Below are positions 15,500 through 24,260 of a stretch of 46,537 bases of DNA, piece after piece (the first letter of the stretch is position 1; every line of letters starts with the position of its first letter). This DNA comes from an uncultured Roseburia sp. (lineage in GTDB: Bacteria > Bacillota > Clostridia > Lachnospirales > Lachnospiraceae). A model generated the notes under the pieces. That model worked only from the letters and a program-made list of their open reading frames with translations, searched no databases and was not told the origin of the DNA. Both the position numbers and the translations under genes were made by a program. The stretch lies in contig CAMWKH010000024.1 of the NCBI GenBank assembly GCA_947174805.1, forward strand, positions 1-46,537. Reading direction: 5' to 3'.

Positions 15500-16552
15500 A
15501 TGAGATACGTTCCAATGAATTTGGCAGAACCGGGGATGGCATTAGGACAAGAACTCTATGACGGAGACGGACAGCTTCTGGTGGCCAGACATTTGATTTT
15601 GGATAAAGATTATATTAAAGCGCTGGGAGACCTGGGGTTTCCCGGAGTCTATATTGACGATGAATTTACGGAGGGCATCCGTATTCAGGAAATTGTAAGC
15701 CCTGAAGTGCGCAGGGAGGCCATACGGGGAGTCCGGGAACTTTTTATAAGCAATGCCTACGATGAGGATGCGGCGGAGGAAGAAGCCCGGATTAAAAAGC
15801 TGGTTTTGGATGTGATAGAGGATATTTTAAGCAACGGGGACGTCATGTACAATATGCTGGATTTAAAAGTGTACGATGACTATACTTATTTTCACTCGGT
15901 TAATGTAGCGGTGCTCTCCGTGATGATGGGTTCCCAGATGTGCATGACCAGGCAGGAGCTTACCATTTTGGCCACCGCAGCCATACTTCATGATATAGGG
16001 AAAAAGTTTCTGTCCCTGGAATTGTTAAACACCCCAAAGCTTTTGGGGGCAAAGGAGAAACAGCTCCTCTTAAGCCATCCCAGGCTGGGGTTTGAATTTT
16101 TAAAGCAGCATTTTCACTTTCCCAGCATGGTGTGCCTCAGCGTGCTGGAGCATCACGAGTGGTACAACGGGGAGGGATATCCCTTACATAAAGCGGGAAA
16201 CGACATTTCCATTTATGCCAGGATTATCAAGCTGGCGGATACAGTGGATGCCATGAGTTCCAAGCGGCCTTACCATGACCCGGCCCAGCCCTCGGAGGTC
16301 GTGGAATACATTATGGGCAGGATGGGCAGTGAGTTCGACCCCAATGTGGTGATTACATTTTTGAATAAGATTGTGGCATATCCCGTAGGATGTGAAGTGG
16401 AACTTTCCAACGGTCAGCATGCCGTTGTAATGGAAAATTACAGCGATTTTGTGTTAAGGCCCAAGATTAAAATTTTGGAGACAGAGAAGGTAGTGGATTT
16501 AATGCAGGATGAGAAGGCAAGAAACATTACCATTACCAAATTGTTGATATAA
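15500..16552 (+). CDS. HD-GYP domain phosphodiesterase
   Basis: A 350-residue protein. The N-terminal ~120 residues are like the DUF3391-type or similar leader ('LAEPGMALGQELYDGDGQLL'). The HD-GYP domain has HD at 164-165 (LHDIGK), HP at 193-194 and 'EHHEWYNGEGYP' at 217-228. HD-GYP enzymes hydrolyse cyclic di-GMP or related cyclic dinucleotides and thereby shift cells between motile and sessile states. The metal-binding histidines and aspartates are present, so it should be active. It is transcribed from its own promoter and is followed 29 bases later by the TetR gene. No GGDEF gene is in the window. Confidence 0.88.
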   Translation: MRYVPMNLAEPGMALGQELYDGDGQLLVARHLILDKDYIKALGDLGFPGVYIDDEFTEGIRIQEIVSPEVRREAIRGVRELFISNAYDEDAAEEEARIKKLVLDVIEDILSNGDVMYNMLDLKVYDDYTYFHSVNVAVLSVMMGSQMCMTRQELTILATAAILHDIGKKFLSLELLNTPKLLGAKEKQLLLSHPRLGFEFLKQHFHFPSMVCLSVLEHHEWYNGEGYPLHKAGNDISIYARIIKLADTVDAMSSKRPYHDPAQPSEVVEYIMGRMGSEFDPNVVITFLNKIVAYPVGCEVELSNGQHAVVMENYSDFVLRPKIKILETEKVVDLMQDEKARNITITKLLI

Positions 16553-16581
16553 AATGTTGAATCAGAAAGAGCGGATAAGAT

Positions 16582-17148
16582 ATGACAGTGCAGGGAAAGA
16601 GCGCGATTGACACTTTACTTGCAGATAGTTTTAAAGAACTTGCAATGCAGCGTTCTATTGAAAAGATTACAATTAAAGAGATTACGGATAAGGCGGGGGT
16701 TATCCGGCCTACTTTTTACAATCATTTTCAGGACAAATATGAACTTTTGGAATGGATTATCACCAGTGACCTTCTGTGGCCTATTCAGCCCCTGGTGGAA
16801 AACCGCATGATCAAAGAGGCCTTGACCCTTCTGTTTACCAATATAGAAAAGGAAAGGGATTTTTACAGGCAGGCGGTAAAGTTAGAGGGGCAGAATTCCT
16901 TTGAATCTATTGCGGAACAGAGCGTGACAGGGGTTCTTTTGGATATTATTATGAAAAGCCCCGGCGGGGGTGCCGCAAAGTTTTCCTGGCTTACCCCGGA
17001 GAGGATCGCCACATACTATGCCAGGGACATGTGCTATGTGGTTATCAGCTGGATTAAAAGCGGATTTGTGATCTCTTCCAAAGAACTGGTGGAAATTTAT
17101 CAATATATTATGCGCCGTTCCATGGATGACGTGTTGTTTGGGGAATGA
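16582..17148 (+). CDS. TetR family regulator of the MMPL efflux operon
   Basis: A 188-residue TetR-type regulator. The N-terminal helix-turn-helix is 'IEKITIKEITDKAGVIRPTF' followed by 'YNHFQDKYELLEWI', the variant typical of the DhaS/TetR_C-like group found beside transporters in Firmicutes. The C-terminal helical domain would sense an unknown compound. The ribosome-binding site is weak (GCGGATAAG). It precedes a 32-bp palindrome and a promoter-overlapping palindrome in front of the MMPL gene, the likely targets. Confidence 0.88.
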   Translation: MTVQGKSAIDTLLADSFKELAMQRSIEKITIKEITDKAGVIRPTFYNHFQDKYELLEWIITSDLLWPIQPLVENRMIKEALTLLFTNIEKERDFYRQAVKLEGQNSFESIAEQSVTGVLLDIIMKSPGGGAAKFSWLTPERIATYYARDMCYVVISWIKSGFVISSKELVEIYQYIMRRSMDDVLFGE

Positions 17149-17170
17149 CAATTTAAAATGAATGTTACGT

Positions 17171-17202
17171 CCCATATACAAAAGGGCGAATTTGTATATG
17201 GG
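17171..17202. repeat. Perfect 12-bp inverted repeat after the TetR gene
   Basis: CCCATATACAAA (17171-17182) and TTTGTATATGGG (17191-17202) are exact complements around an eight-base loop. There is no T-run, so it is more like an operator or processing hairpin than a terminator. It may be a second binding site for the TetR protein. Confidence 0.6.
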
Positions 17203-17218
17203 AGCGTGACACGGGGAA

Positions 17219-17258
17219 AAGATTGAATATTAACAAATTCAATCTTTTTTTATATGAT
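17219..17258 (+). promoter_or_regulatory. Promoter nested in a palindrome (MMPL operon operator)
   Basis: AAGATTGAAT (17219-17228) and ATTCAATCTT (17237-17246) form a perfect 10-bp inverted repeat. Its loop holds TTAACA (17230-17235), which is 17 bases from TATGAT (17253-17258), a good housekeeping promoter. A repressor on the palindrome would cover the -35 box. A T-run directly follows the right arm, so in transcripts from upstream the same DNA may also act as a terminator. Confidence 0.65.
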
Positions 17259-17302
17259 ACTTTACGTGGAAAAAATAAAAATGAAAGAGATGAAAAAGAG
17301 TA

Positions 17303-19387
17303 ATGATTAAGTTAGGAAAAGCCATTGTAAAACTAAGAATCCCCATATTGATAATCAGTTTTTTACTGCTGATTCCCACCGGGATAGGATATCTGAATAC
17401 AAGAATCAACTATGATATTCTCTCCTATCTACCCGGGGACATTGAAACCATGAAAGGGCAGGATATCCTGCTGGAAGAGTTCGGCACTGGAGCCTTTTCG
17501 GTATGTGTCGTCCAGGGAATGGAGGAAAAGCAGATTACGATTCTGGAAAATGAGCTGAAAGATGTGGACCACGTAAAAGATGTGCTGTGGTACGGAGCCA
17601 TTGCAGATATTTCCGTTCCAATGGAAGTCCTTCCTACGGAAATCGGAGAGGCCCTTAAGGATGCGGAAACAGGAAGCCAGCTTATGATTGTCACTTTTGA
17701 CACATCTATGTCGGCGGATGAGACATTGAATGCCATTAAGGAAATCAGAGGGCTGACCCAGAAACAATGCCTCTTAAGCGGTATGTCGGCTGTGGTCTCA
17801 GATATCAAGATTATCTGCGAAAGCGAAGTCCCAATTTATGTAGCCATAGCCGGAGGGCTCTCGGCACTGGTATTGGCCATTACCATGGATTCCTTCCTGA
17901 TACCGGTTATCTTCCTTTTAAGTATTGGAATGGCAATTATCTATAATCTGGGAAGCAATTTTATCGCAGGTGAGATTTCCTTTATTACTCAGGCTTTAGC
18001 AGCAGTGCTTCAACTGGCGGTCACCATGGACTACTCCATTTTCCTGTGGCACAGTTACCAGGAAAACCAGGAGCGTTATCCGGGAGATAAAAAGAGGGCC
18101 ATGTCCCATGCGATTTCCCAGACCATCACATCCGTTGTGGGAAGCTCCATTACAACCATTGCAGGTTTTTTGGCCATGTGCTTTATGACATTTACCCTGG
18201 GTATGGACCTTGGTGTTGTTATGGCAAAAGGAGTGGTATTTGGAGTGATTGGCTGTGTCACCATACTTCCTTCTATGATTCTTGTAATGGATAAGGCTAT
18301 AGAAAAGACAAGGCATAAAGCACTTTTGCCGAACTTTGAACTGGGAAAATTTGTGACAAAACATTTCTGGGTGTTTATCATCGTATTTTTGGTGGTTATC
18401 GGACCGGCTTTTTACGGACAGAACCATACGCAAGTGTATTACGACCTTATGGGAACGCTGCCTGAGGACTTGGAAAGCGTACAGGCAGGCATGTCGCTGG
18501 AAGATACCTTTGAGATGGGAGCCACCCATGTGATTCTGGCAGACGCCAATATGTCCGCCAAAGATGCCTACAATATGGAAAAAGAGCTCCAGGATGTAAA
18601 AGGCGTAAAACTTGCATTGGGACTTGACGCGGTGGTAGGACCGGCTATTCCCAAAGAGTTGGTGCCGCAACATATAAAAGATGTGTTAAACAACGGAAAG
18701 TATCAGATGATTTACGTTATGTCTGAGTACAAAACAGGGACGGATGAAGTGAATGAACAGTGTGACGCCATCCGCAAAATTATAAAAGGGTATGACGAAT
18801 CCATTATGCTTATCGGGGAGGCGCCCTGTACCCAGGATTTGATTACAATTACGGACCAGGATTTTAAAACCGTAAGTGCAGTGTCCATTATATTAATCTT
18901 TTTGATTATTGCAATAGTGTTAAAATCTATCTCCCTTCCGGTGATATTGGTGTCCGTGATTGAGTTTGCCATATTTATCAACATGGGAATTCCCCATTAC
19001 ACGGGAACGGTACTTCCCTTTATCGCTTCTATTGTAATCGGAACCATCCAGCTGGGGGCAACTGTGGATTATGCAATTTTGATGACAAACCGTTACAAAC
19101 GTGAGAGGAGCAAGGGGGCTGGCAAGAGAGAAGCCATAGAAATATCTCTAAATACTTCCCTCCCATCCGTTATGGTAAGTGCCCTTAGTTTCTTTGCGGC
19201 AACCTTTGGAGTAGGGGTTTATTCCAGTATTGATATGATAAGCTCCCTGTGTGTTCTCCTTGCAAGAGGAGCAATCATCAGTCTCTTTGTGGTAGTATTT
19301 ATATTGCCGGCTATGTTTGTGGTTTTTGACAAACTGATTCTTCACACAAGTATCGGATTTAAGCCGGAAAAACAGACAAATAATTAA
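17303..19387 (+). CDS. MMPL/RND family transporter
   Basis: A 694-residue permease of the RND superfamily, in the compact HAE3/MMPL form: an N-terminal helix, an extracytoplasmic loop, a block of five helices, then the same arrangement again. The first helix is at about 12-30 and the helix blocks at about 175-335 and 530-680, with charged residues in membrane helices, for example 'VTMDYSIFLWHS' and 'GATVDYAILMTNRYKRERSK' (D in TM4 and TM10). It likely uses the proton gradient to move a hydrophobic or lipid-like molecule. The partner gene encodes an anchored coiled-coil protein 31 bases downstream, with the TetR gene upstream. Substrate unknown. Confidence 0.88.
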   Translation: MIKLGKAIVKLRIPILIISFLLLIPTGIGYLNTRINYDILSYLPGDIETMKGQDILLEEFGTGAFSVCVVQGMEEKQITILENELKDVDHVKDVLWYGAIADISVPMEVLPTEIGEALKDAETGSQLMIVTFDTSMSADETLNAIKEIRGLTQKQCLLSGMSAVVSDIKIICESEVPIYVAIAGGLSALVLAITMDSFLIPVIFLLSIGMAIIYNLGSNFIAGEISFITQALAAVLQLAVTMDYSIFLWHSYQENQERYPGDKKRAMSHAISQTITSVVGSSITTIAGFLAMCFMTFTLGMDLGVVMAKGVVFGVIGCVTILPSMILVMDKAIEKTRHKALLPNFELGKFVTKHFWVFIIVFLVVIGPAFYGQNHTQVYYDLMGTLPEDLESVQAGMSLEDTFEMGATHVILADANMSAKDAYNMEKELQDVKGVKLALGLDAVVGPAIPKELVPQHIKDVLNNGKYQMIYVMSEYKTGTDEVNEQCDAIRKIIKGYDESIMLIGEAPCTQDLITITDQDFKTVSAVSIILIFLIIAIVLKSISLPVILVSVIEFAIFINMGIPHYTGTVLPFIASIVIGTIQLGATVDYAILMTNRYKRERSKGAGKREAIEISLNTSLPSVMVSALSFFAATFGVGVYSSIDMISSLCVLLARGAIISLFVVVFILPAMFVVFDKLILHTSIGFKPEKQTNN

Positions 19388-19418
19388 ATTAATATATAAT
19401 CTTTAGGAGGTAAAGGAA

Positions 19419-21761
19419 ATGAAATTAGCAGAGTTGAAAAATAAATTCAAAAATAAATATGTGATTCGCATTGTGGCAGGTGTTTTGGTGGTGGCAGTTT
19501 TAGGCAGCAGCGCTACTGCGTATACCGTGTACGGCGCAAAGAAAACAGCTGTGGAGACAGCGGAGGACAAAAAGAGCCAGGACAACAGCGAGTTTGAAAA
19601 TGACTTAAAAGATATGCTCTCTGACAATATTAATGTGGAGGCCAAGGAAGTAGATAAGGACGAGACAGTGTATGTCATTGCCGACAGCACCGGAAAGGCA
19701 ACCTCCACCATTGTAAGCGCATGGCTCCGGAATCCCGACGGAAAGGAGAAGCTGACAGATGCCTCTGATTTAAAGGATATCACCAATGTGAAGGGGGACG
19801 AAACCTTTACCCAGAAGGGAAGCGAGATAACCTGGGATGCGGCGGGAAGCGACATCTACTACCAGGGAACTACCTCCAAAGAGACTCCCGTCACGGAAAA
19901 AATCACATATTTCCTGGATGGAAAAGAAGTATCTCCTAATGAAATTGCAGGAAAGAGCGGGAAAGTTAAAATTAGATTTGATTACACTAATAACGAGAAG
20001 GCAAAAGCCACGATTGCAGGAAAGGAGGAGGAAATCAACGTTCCCTTTATTGTAGTTTCCGGTATGGTGTTAGGGGATAATTTTACCAATGTGGACGTGA
20101 CAAACGGAAAAGTGATCTCTAACGGTGCGGGAAATATGGTGGTTGGTATTGCAATGCCAGGATTAAAAGACAGTTTAAATATTAAGGAAGAGGAGCTCTC
20201 CGACAATATTTCCATACCTGATTATGTGGAAGTTACAGCGGACGCTGAGGACTTTGAACTGGATATGACTATGAGTATTGTCAGCAGCAGTTCAAGCTTA
20301 AATGTGGACGGCGCATTTGATTTTTCTGACCTGGACAGCAAAATCCATGATTTGACAGACGCTGTGGACAAATTGTCCGACGGCTCCGGGGACCTGGCAG
20401 ACGGGCTTAAAAAATTAAATGACAAAATGCCGGAATTTTCCAACGGCTTAAATGATTTGCAGAATGGTGTCAGGTCTTACACAGACGGGGCAAAGACCTT
20501 AGCTGACGGCATCAGCACATTAAAGAGCAGTTCCGGTGAGTTAATCAGCGGGGTTGACCAGTTAAAAACCAGTGTGAATACTTTGAATAACGGAGTACAG
20601 ACATTGAATAAAGCCGTGAGTGCCAAAATGAGCGATAAGGAGAAAGATGCAGTCAGGGCGCAGGCGTCCCAGGCTGCCCAGGCGGCAGTGGATGCACAGC
20701 TTGCAGAGGGGAGCGAGCAGTTTAATGGAATTAAGGCTCAGGCAGCAGAACAGTTCCGCGGTACGATACAGGCAACCAAAGACGCTGCGGTAGCCCAGGC
20801 GAGAGAAGGGGCCAGCCAGGTAGTTGCAGGGAAGATGGATGCAATTAAAGGCCAGGTATACGGCCAGGTGGATGCAATGGCTCCACAGATAACAGAGCAA
20901 CTGGCAGGTTCCATAACCGGAAGTTTAGGCGGTATAAAGGATGAAATAAAAGCCGGGCTGCTGCAAGCTGGTTTACAAGATGCTCAGGCAGAACAAATTG
21001 CATCTTCCCTGGCCGATGGCATAAACGCAAAGATAGCCGGAAAAGTTCCGGAGCTTAGCGGAGCTGTTACAGAATCTTTGAAAGGCGTGGCAGGCCAGAC
21101 GGCAGACGCAGTGGCAAGCGGCGTGGCAAGTGAAGTTGCAGGAGCGGTAGCCGGTACAGTACTGGACGGAGTGGCAGGCCAGGCGGATACCATTGGAAAT
21201 TCTGTGGCAAGTGCAGCCAGAACAGCGGCGAAGCAGGCAGCAGGCACAGCATCCGGGGAAGCGGCTATCCAGGGGGCAGAGACAGCAAAGGCTACGATTG
21301 CCTCCAACATCAACGCAAAAGACAAAAATTCCGGCCACAGCCTGGTATCCGGCATGAATGAATTAAACAAGGCAGTGAAACAGATGGCACAAAAAATGCC
21401 TACCCTGTCAAGCGGTATTGACCAGCTTTATAACGGCAGCCAGACATTGGTTTCCAACAACGGCACCATTAACGATGGTTTAAGCAGGCTGGTCGACGGG
21501 AAAAATACCATGGCGGACGGCGTGACTAAGCTGGCAAGCGGTTCCAGGGAGCTGGCAGACGGAGTGATTGAGTTTAACGAAGAGGGAATTGAGAAATTGT
21601 TAGACAGCTATAACGGTGATGTAAAAGAGCTGGTTGACCGTATCCAGGCCATTATGGATGCAGGATGCGAATATGAGTCCTTTGGAGGAAAAGCGGAAGA
21701 CAGCGTTTCCACTGTAAAGTTCATTATTAAGACCGATGCAATAAAAGCAGATAAAGAGTAA
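19419..21761 (+). CDS. Membrane-anchored extracytoplasmic coiled-coil protein (YhgE-like repeats)
   Basis: A 780-residue protein with one N-terminal membrane helix (about 15-35) and a large outside region. Residues ~55-300 look like beta-rich domains. Residues ~315-400 carry repeated 'L-A-D-G-(x)-x-L-x-x-G' heptads ('DGSGDLADGLKKLNDKMPEF'), as in YhgE/Pip-type proteins. Residues ~410-635 are very Ala/Gln-rich, and ~640-740 again carry the ADG-type repeats. There is no C-terminal membrane helix, unlike full YhgE. An AGGAGG site lies 8 bases before the ATG. Its place directly after the MMPL pump suggests that it works as the pump's external partner, perhaps bridging to the wall or a lipid substrate; this is inference. 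Confidence 0.7.
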   Translation: MKLAELKNKFKNKYVIRIVAGVLVVAVLGSSATAYTVYGAKKTAVETAEDKKSQDNSEFENDLKDMLSDNINVEAKEVDKDETVYVIADSTGKATSTIVSAWLRNPDGKEKLTDASDLKDITNVKGDETFTQKGSEITWDAAGSDIYYQGTTSKETPVTEKITYFLDGKEVSPNEIAGKSGKVKIRFDYTNNEKAKATIAGKEEEINVPFIVVSGMVLGDNFTNVDVTNGKVISNGAGNMVVGIAMPGLKDSLNIKEEELSDNISIPDYVEVTADAEDFELDMTMSIVSSSSSLNVDGAFDFSDLDSKIHDLTDAVDKLSDGSGDLADGLKKLNDKMPEFSNGLNDLQNGVRSYTDGAKTLADGISTLKSSSGELISGVDQLKTSVNTLNNGVQTLNKAVSAKMSDKEKDAVRAQASQAAQAAVDAQLAEGSEQFNGIKAQAAEQFRGTIQATKDAAVAQAREGASQVVAGKMDAIKGQVYGQVDAMAPQITEQLAGSITGSLGGIKDEIKAGLLQAGLQDAQAEQIASSLADGINAKIAGKVPELSGAVTESLKGVAGQTADAVASGVASEVAGAVAGTVLDGVAGQADTIGNSVASAARTAAKQAAGTASGEAAIQGAETAKATIASNINAKDKNSGHSLVSGMNELNKAVKQMAQKMPTLSSGIDQLYNGSQTLVSNNGTINDGLSRLVDGKNTMADGVTKLASGSRELADGVIEFNEEGIEKLLDSYNGDVKELVDRIQAIMDAGCEYESFGGKAEDSVSTVKFIIKTDAIKADKE

Positions 21762-21773
21762 AGGAAGTATGAT

Positions 21774-22361
21774 ATGGATTGGCCGGAGAATCTGCTGATT
21801 CTGCTGGGCATATCACTGGATATTTTTGCCGGCATGGAGTGTAAAGGCTCCCTGCTGGCAAAAATAGAAAAAAAACAGTTGGTACTGGCCTGTGCAGTTG
21901 TCAGCGTATGGCAGGCAGCTGCCTTATTTGCAGGAAATATTCTTTCCACCCTTCTGTTGAGAAAGGATGGGATAGCGGAAAATGAGATGTTTATTGGAAG
22001 CGTGATAGCGGTTGCCATTTTTATCTGCCTGGGAGTAAGGCTTATGTCTAAGGCGATTAAAAACGAGACGGTGCAGGAGCGCAGGGAGGCGGGAATTAAG
22101 GTCACTAATTATGTTCATATGGTAAAAGTGGCAGGATTTTATACATTATTGACAGGAATCGCCTTTGGATTTGTGGGGACAAAACTAATAGATACAGTAA
22201 TCATGATGGCAGTTTTTTCCGTGCTGGTGGTAATCGGGGGATTGTATACAGGATATCATTTCGGTTTCCAGCAAAAAAACAAGGCATATATTGCAGGAGC
22301 GGTATTATTGTGGCTGGCAGGTGCTGATATTGTTTTGAGGAATGTGCTGCAGGTGATATAA
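21774..22361 (+). CDS. Six-helix membrane protein, MntP-like
   Basis: A 195-residue protein with about six hydrophobic segments. The first helix, 'LLILLGISLDIFAGMECKGS', resembles the 'LxxDAFAVSxxKG' element of the manganese exporter MntP, and a similar segment recurs later, but the second half of the family's motifs is not clear. It could be a cation exporter of the LysE/MntP superfamily or an unrelated small membrane protein. AAGGAAG lies 7 bases before the ATG. It is the last gene of the TetR-MMPL operon, 12 bases after the coiled-coil gene. Confidence 0.5.
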   Translation: MDWPENLLILLGISLDIFAGMECKGSLLAKIEKKQLVLACAVVSVWQAAALFAGNILSTLLLRKDGIAENEMFIGSVIAVAIFICLGVRLMSKAIKNETVQERREAGIKVTNYVHMVKVAGFYTLLTGIAFGFVGTKLIDTVIMMAVFSVLVVIGGLYTGYHFGFQQKNKAYIAGAVLLWLAGADIVLRNVLQVI

Positions 22362-22475
22362 GACAATAAAAAAATCAGGCGCTTGCTTTTTGTTCAATAC
22401 TTTCATATAATGAGGATACAATAGTTGTACATTTACATGGGCAGCAGGGATGTTTCACAGGGAGGTAAATATCGT

Positions 22476-23414
22476 ATGGACATTTTTCTTATGAAACCCA
22501 AAATAGACTTTGCTTTCAAGGAAATCATGACAGACGAAAAGGCACGTGTAGGTTTCTTGTCCGCCATACTAAAGCTAAACCCTGCTGATATCAAAGAAAC
22601 CCGGCTTTTGAATACAAATCTCCGGAAAATCCATGGGGATGACAAACTGGGGATTCTTGATGTCCGTGTTCTTATGAATGACGATACGGAAATCGATATT
22701 GAAGTCCAGCTTGCAAAGCTGACAGTATGGGCAGAGCGTTCTTTGTTTTATCTATCAAAGATGTATACAGACCAGATTAGCTCCGGTGATGATTATGCCA
22801 GGTTTAAAAAATGTGTCAGCATATCCATTCTGGATTTTGTATTATTTGACGATTCGGATGAGTTTTATTCCTGTTTTCACATTGCTGAGGATACGAGGCA
22901 TACGCTGCTCACAGATAAAATGGAATTCCATGTATTAGAGCTTCCCAAGATTTCCGGGGAGCTGAAAGCGGAGAGCAGCAATCTTCTTTTATGGGCAAAG
23001 TTTATTAATGCAGAGCAGAAGGAGGAATTTGACATGATTGCAGAAAAAGATCCTTATATTGAAAGCGCTTATCAAAAACTCCAGATTATCAGCCAGGACA
23101 AACAGAAACGTTTAGAATATGAAGCACGTGAGAAAGCCGTAAGAGACCATAACCAGTTTATCCGTGAAGCGGAAGCCCGCGGGTTGTCTATAGGGAGGGA
23201 AACAGGTTTAAAAGAAGGCCTAAAGGAAGGCCGCAAGGAAGGTCTGAAAGAAGGCCTAAAGGAAGGCCGCAAGGAAGGCTTAAAAGAAGGGATTTGCGCA
23301 ATGCACTCTGTTCTTATGGAGATAGGTACACCATATTCAGAGGTATTGGATATAATCTCCTCTAAATTTGAGGTTTCAAGAGAGTATATAAAATCATGTG
23401 TGGAAGATAAATAA
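22476..23414 (+). CDS. Rpn family recombination-promoting nuclease / PD-(D/E)XK transposase-like protein
   Basis: A 312-residue protein. Its N-terminal half has 'KPKIDFAFKEIMTDEKARVG' and the nuclease core 'GILDVRVLMNDDTEIDIEVQ' (residues ~60-80, the D...ExQ motif of PD-(D/E)XK enzymes), followed by 'WAERSLFYLSKMYTDQI'. Rpn proteins cleave DNA and promote RecA-independent recombination; they are annotated as transposases but carry no terminal repeats of their own. Near residues 244-272 lies a KEGxKEG tandem repeat made by 36-bp DNA repeats, as is common in this family. The ATG at 22476 is set by GGGAGGT 9 bases before it. The gene is monocistronic, between a transport operon and a phosphoesterase. 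Confidence 0.85.
   Translation: MDIFLMKPKIDFAFKEIMTDEKARVGFLSAILKLNPADIKETRLLNTNLRKIHGDDKLGILDVRVLMNDDTEIDIEVQLAKLTVWAERSLFYLSKMYTDQISSGDDYARFKKCVSISILDFVLFDDSDEFYSCFHIAEDTRHTLLTDKMEFHVLELPKISGELKAESSNLLLWAKFINAEQKEEFDMIAEKDPYIESAYQKLQIISQDKQKRLEYEAREKAVRDHNQFIREAEARGLSIGRETGLKEGLKEGRKEGLKEGLKEGRKEGLKEGICAMHSVLMEIGTPYSEVLDIISSKFEVSREYIKSCVEDK
23205..23289 (+). repeat. 36-bp tandem repeats inside the Rpn gene
   Basis: Two almost identical 36-bp units (23205-23240 and 23241-23276) and the first third of another encode the KEG-rich segment. The unit is a multiple of three, so copy changes keep the frame. Confidence 0.85.
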
Positions 23415-23432
23415 TATCATAGCTGTATAGCT

Positions 23433-23484
23433 GCAGCCTTTTATGACATGTAAAAGTGTCGTAAGCGGCTGCTTTTCCTTTTTC
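23433..23484 (+). terminator. Terminator after the Rpn gene
   Basis: GCAGCC (23433-23438) pairs with GGCTGC (23467-23472), and an inner TTATGACA pairs with TGTCGTAA, followed by TTTTCCTTTTTC. Confidence 0.75.
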
Positions 23485-23540
23485 AGGGATTGCTGCAAAG
23501 AAAGGTTGTATGGAACCGTCGGAAGCTTTGGAGGATGCGT

Positions 23541-24260
23541 ATGAAAGAAAATGCAGTTCATAAAATTGCCGTTATATCGGATACCCACGGGCTTTTGCGC
23601 CCTGAAATCAAAGAGATACTAAAAGGATGTCAGGTTATTTTCCATGGGGGCGATATGAACAGCCGGAAAATATTAGAGAAGTTAAAAGAGATTGCCCCGG
23701 TATATGCTGTGAGGGGAAATGGGGATAAAGAGTGGGCCCGGGAACTTCCCAAAGAACTTAAGGTCACTATGTTTGGGCTGCGCATTTATATGGTGCACAA
23801 TAAAAAGCACAAAAAAGCAGATCTTCATGATGTGGATTTATTTATCTACGGCCATTCTCATAAATATGAAGAAAAGGAAGAAGATGGCGTTTACTGGCTG
23901 AATCCCGGGAGCTGCGGCCCCAGGCGTTTCCGGCTGCCTGTGACCATGGCGGTTGTGACGGTGGAAGAAGATACGGGAAGCTTTCAGGTGGAAAAAATAG
24001 ATTTAACAGAAGGTGTTTCAAAGCCTTCTGTTTTGGGTGTGTCAGAAGGAAATCTGAAACATACTCTGGAAATTATTATTAAGGAAATGAAAGCAGGGCG
24101 CAAAGTAGAATATATTGCAGAACATTTGGTAGTAGAGCGGGAGTTCGTAGAGCAGGTGTTAAGAATCTATGTAACCCACCCCGGGGTGGATGCCCAGGGG
24201 ATAATGGATAAAATGGAGGTCAGTGCTTTGTTTGACAGGCCGGGAGAGAATATTTTATAA
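23541..24260 (+). CDS. YfcE/MJ0936-type metallophosphoesterase with C-terminal extension
   Basis: A 239-residue phosphodiesterase. Metal ligands are visible as 'ISDTHG' (about residues 11-16), 'FHGGD' (~34-38), 'RGNGD' (~59-63), 'MVHN' (~84-87) and 'YGHSH' (~103-107), and 'LNPGSCGPRR' is the typical end of the domain. The domain fits about 155 residues. The remaining ~85 residues, from 'GVSKPSVLGVSEGNLKHTLE' on, are an extra helical part not found in short YfcE proteins. The ATG at 23541 is chosen because GGAGG lies 6 bases before it. It shares a bidirectional terminator with the sulfite reductase gene. Confidence 0.85.
   Translation: MKENAVHKIAVISDTHGLLRPEIKEILKGCQVIFHGGDMNSRKILEKLKEIAPVYAVRGNGDKEWARELPKELKVTMFGLRIYMVHNKKHKKADLHDVDLFIYGHSHKYEEKEEDGVYWLNPGSCGPRRFRLPVTMAVVTVEEDTGSFQVEKIDLTEGVSKPSVLGVSEGNLKHTLEIIIKEMKAGRKVEYIAEHLVVEREFVEQVLRIYVTHPGVDAQGIMDKMEVSALFDRPGENIL

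Noticed and set aside
17996..18673. Long minus-strand open frame inside the MMPL gene
   Set aside because: The translated sequence is rich in His/Gln/Cys and has no family pattern; it is antisense to a clear transporter.
23072..23272. Minus-strand open frame with repeated Arg-Pro-Ser-Phe
   Set aside because: It is the mirror of the KEG repeats in the Rpn gene, with no ribosome-binding site.
22476..23414. Complete insertion sequence around the transposase-like gene
   Set aside because: No terminal inverted repeats or target duplications are visible; Rpn proteins are not ordinary IS transposases.
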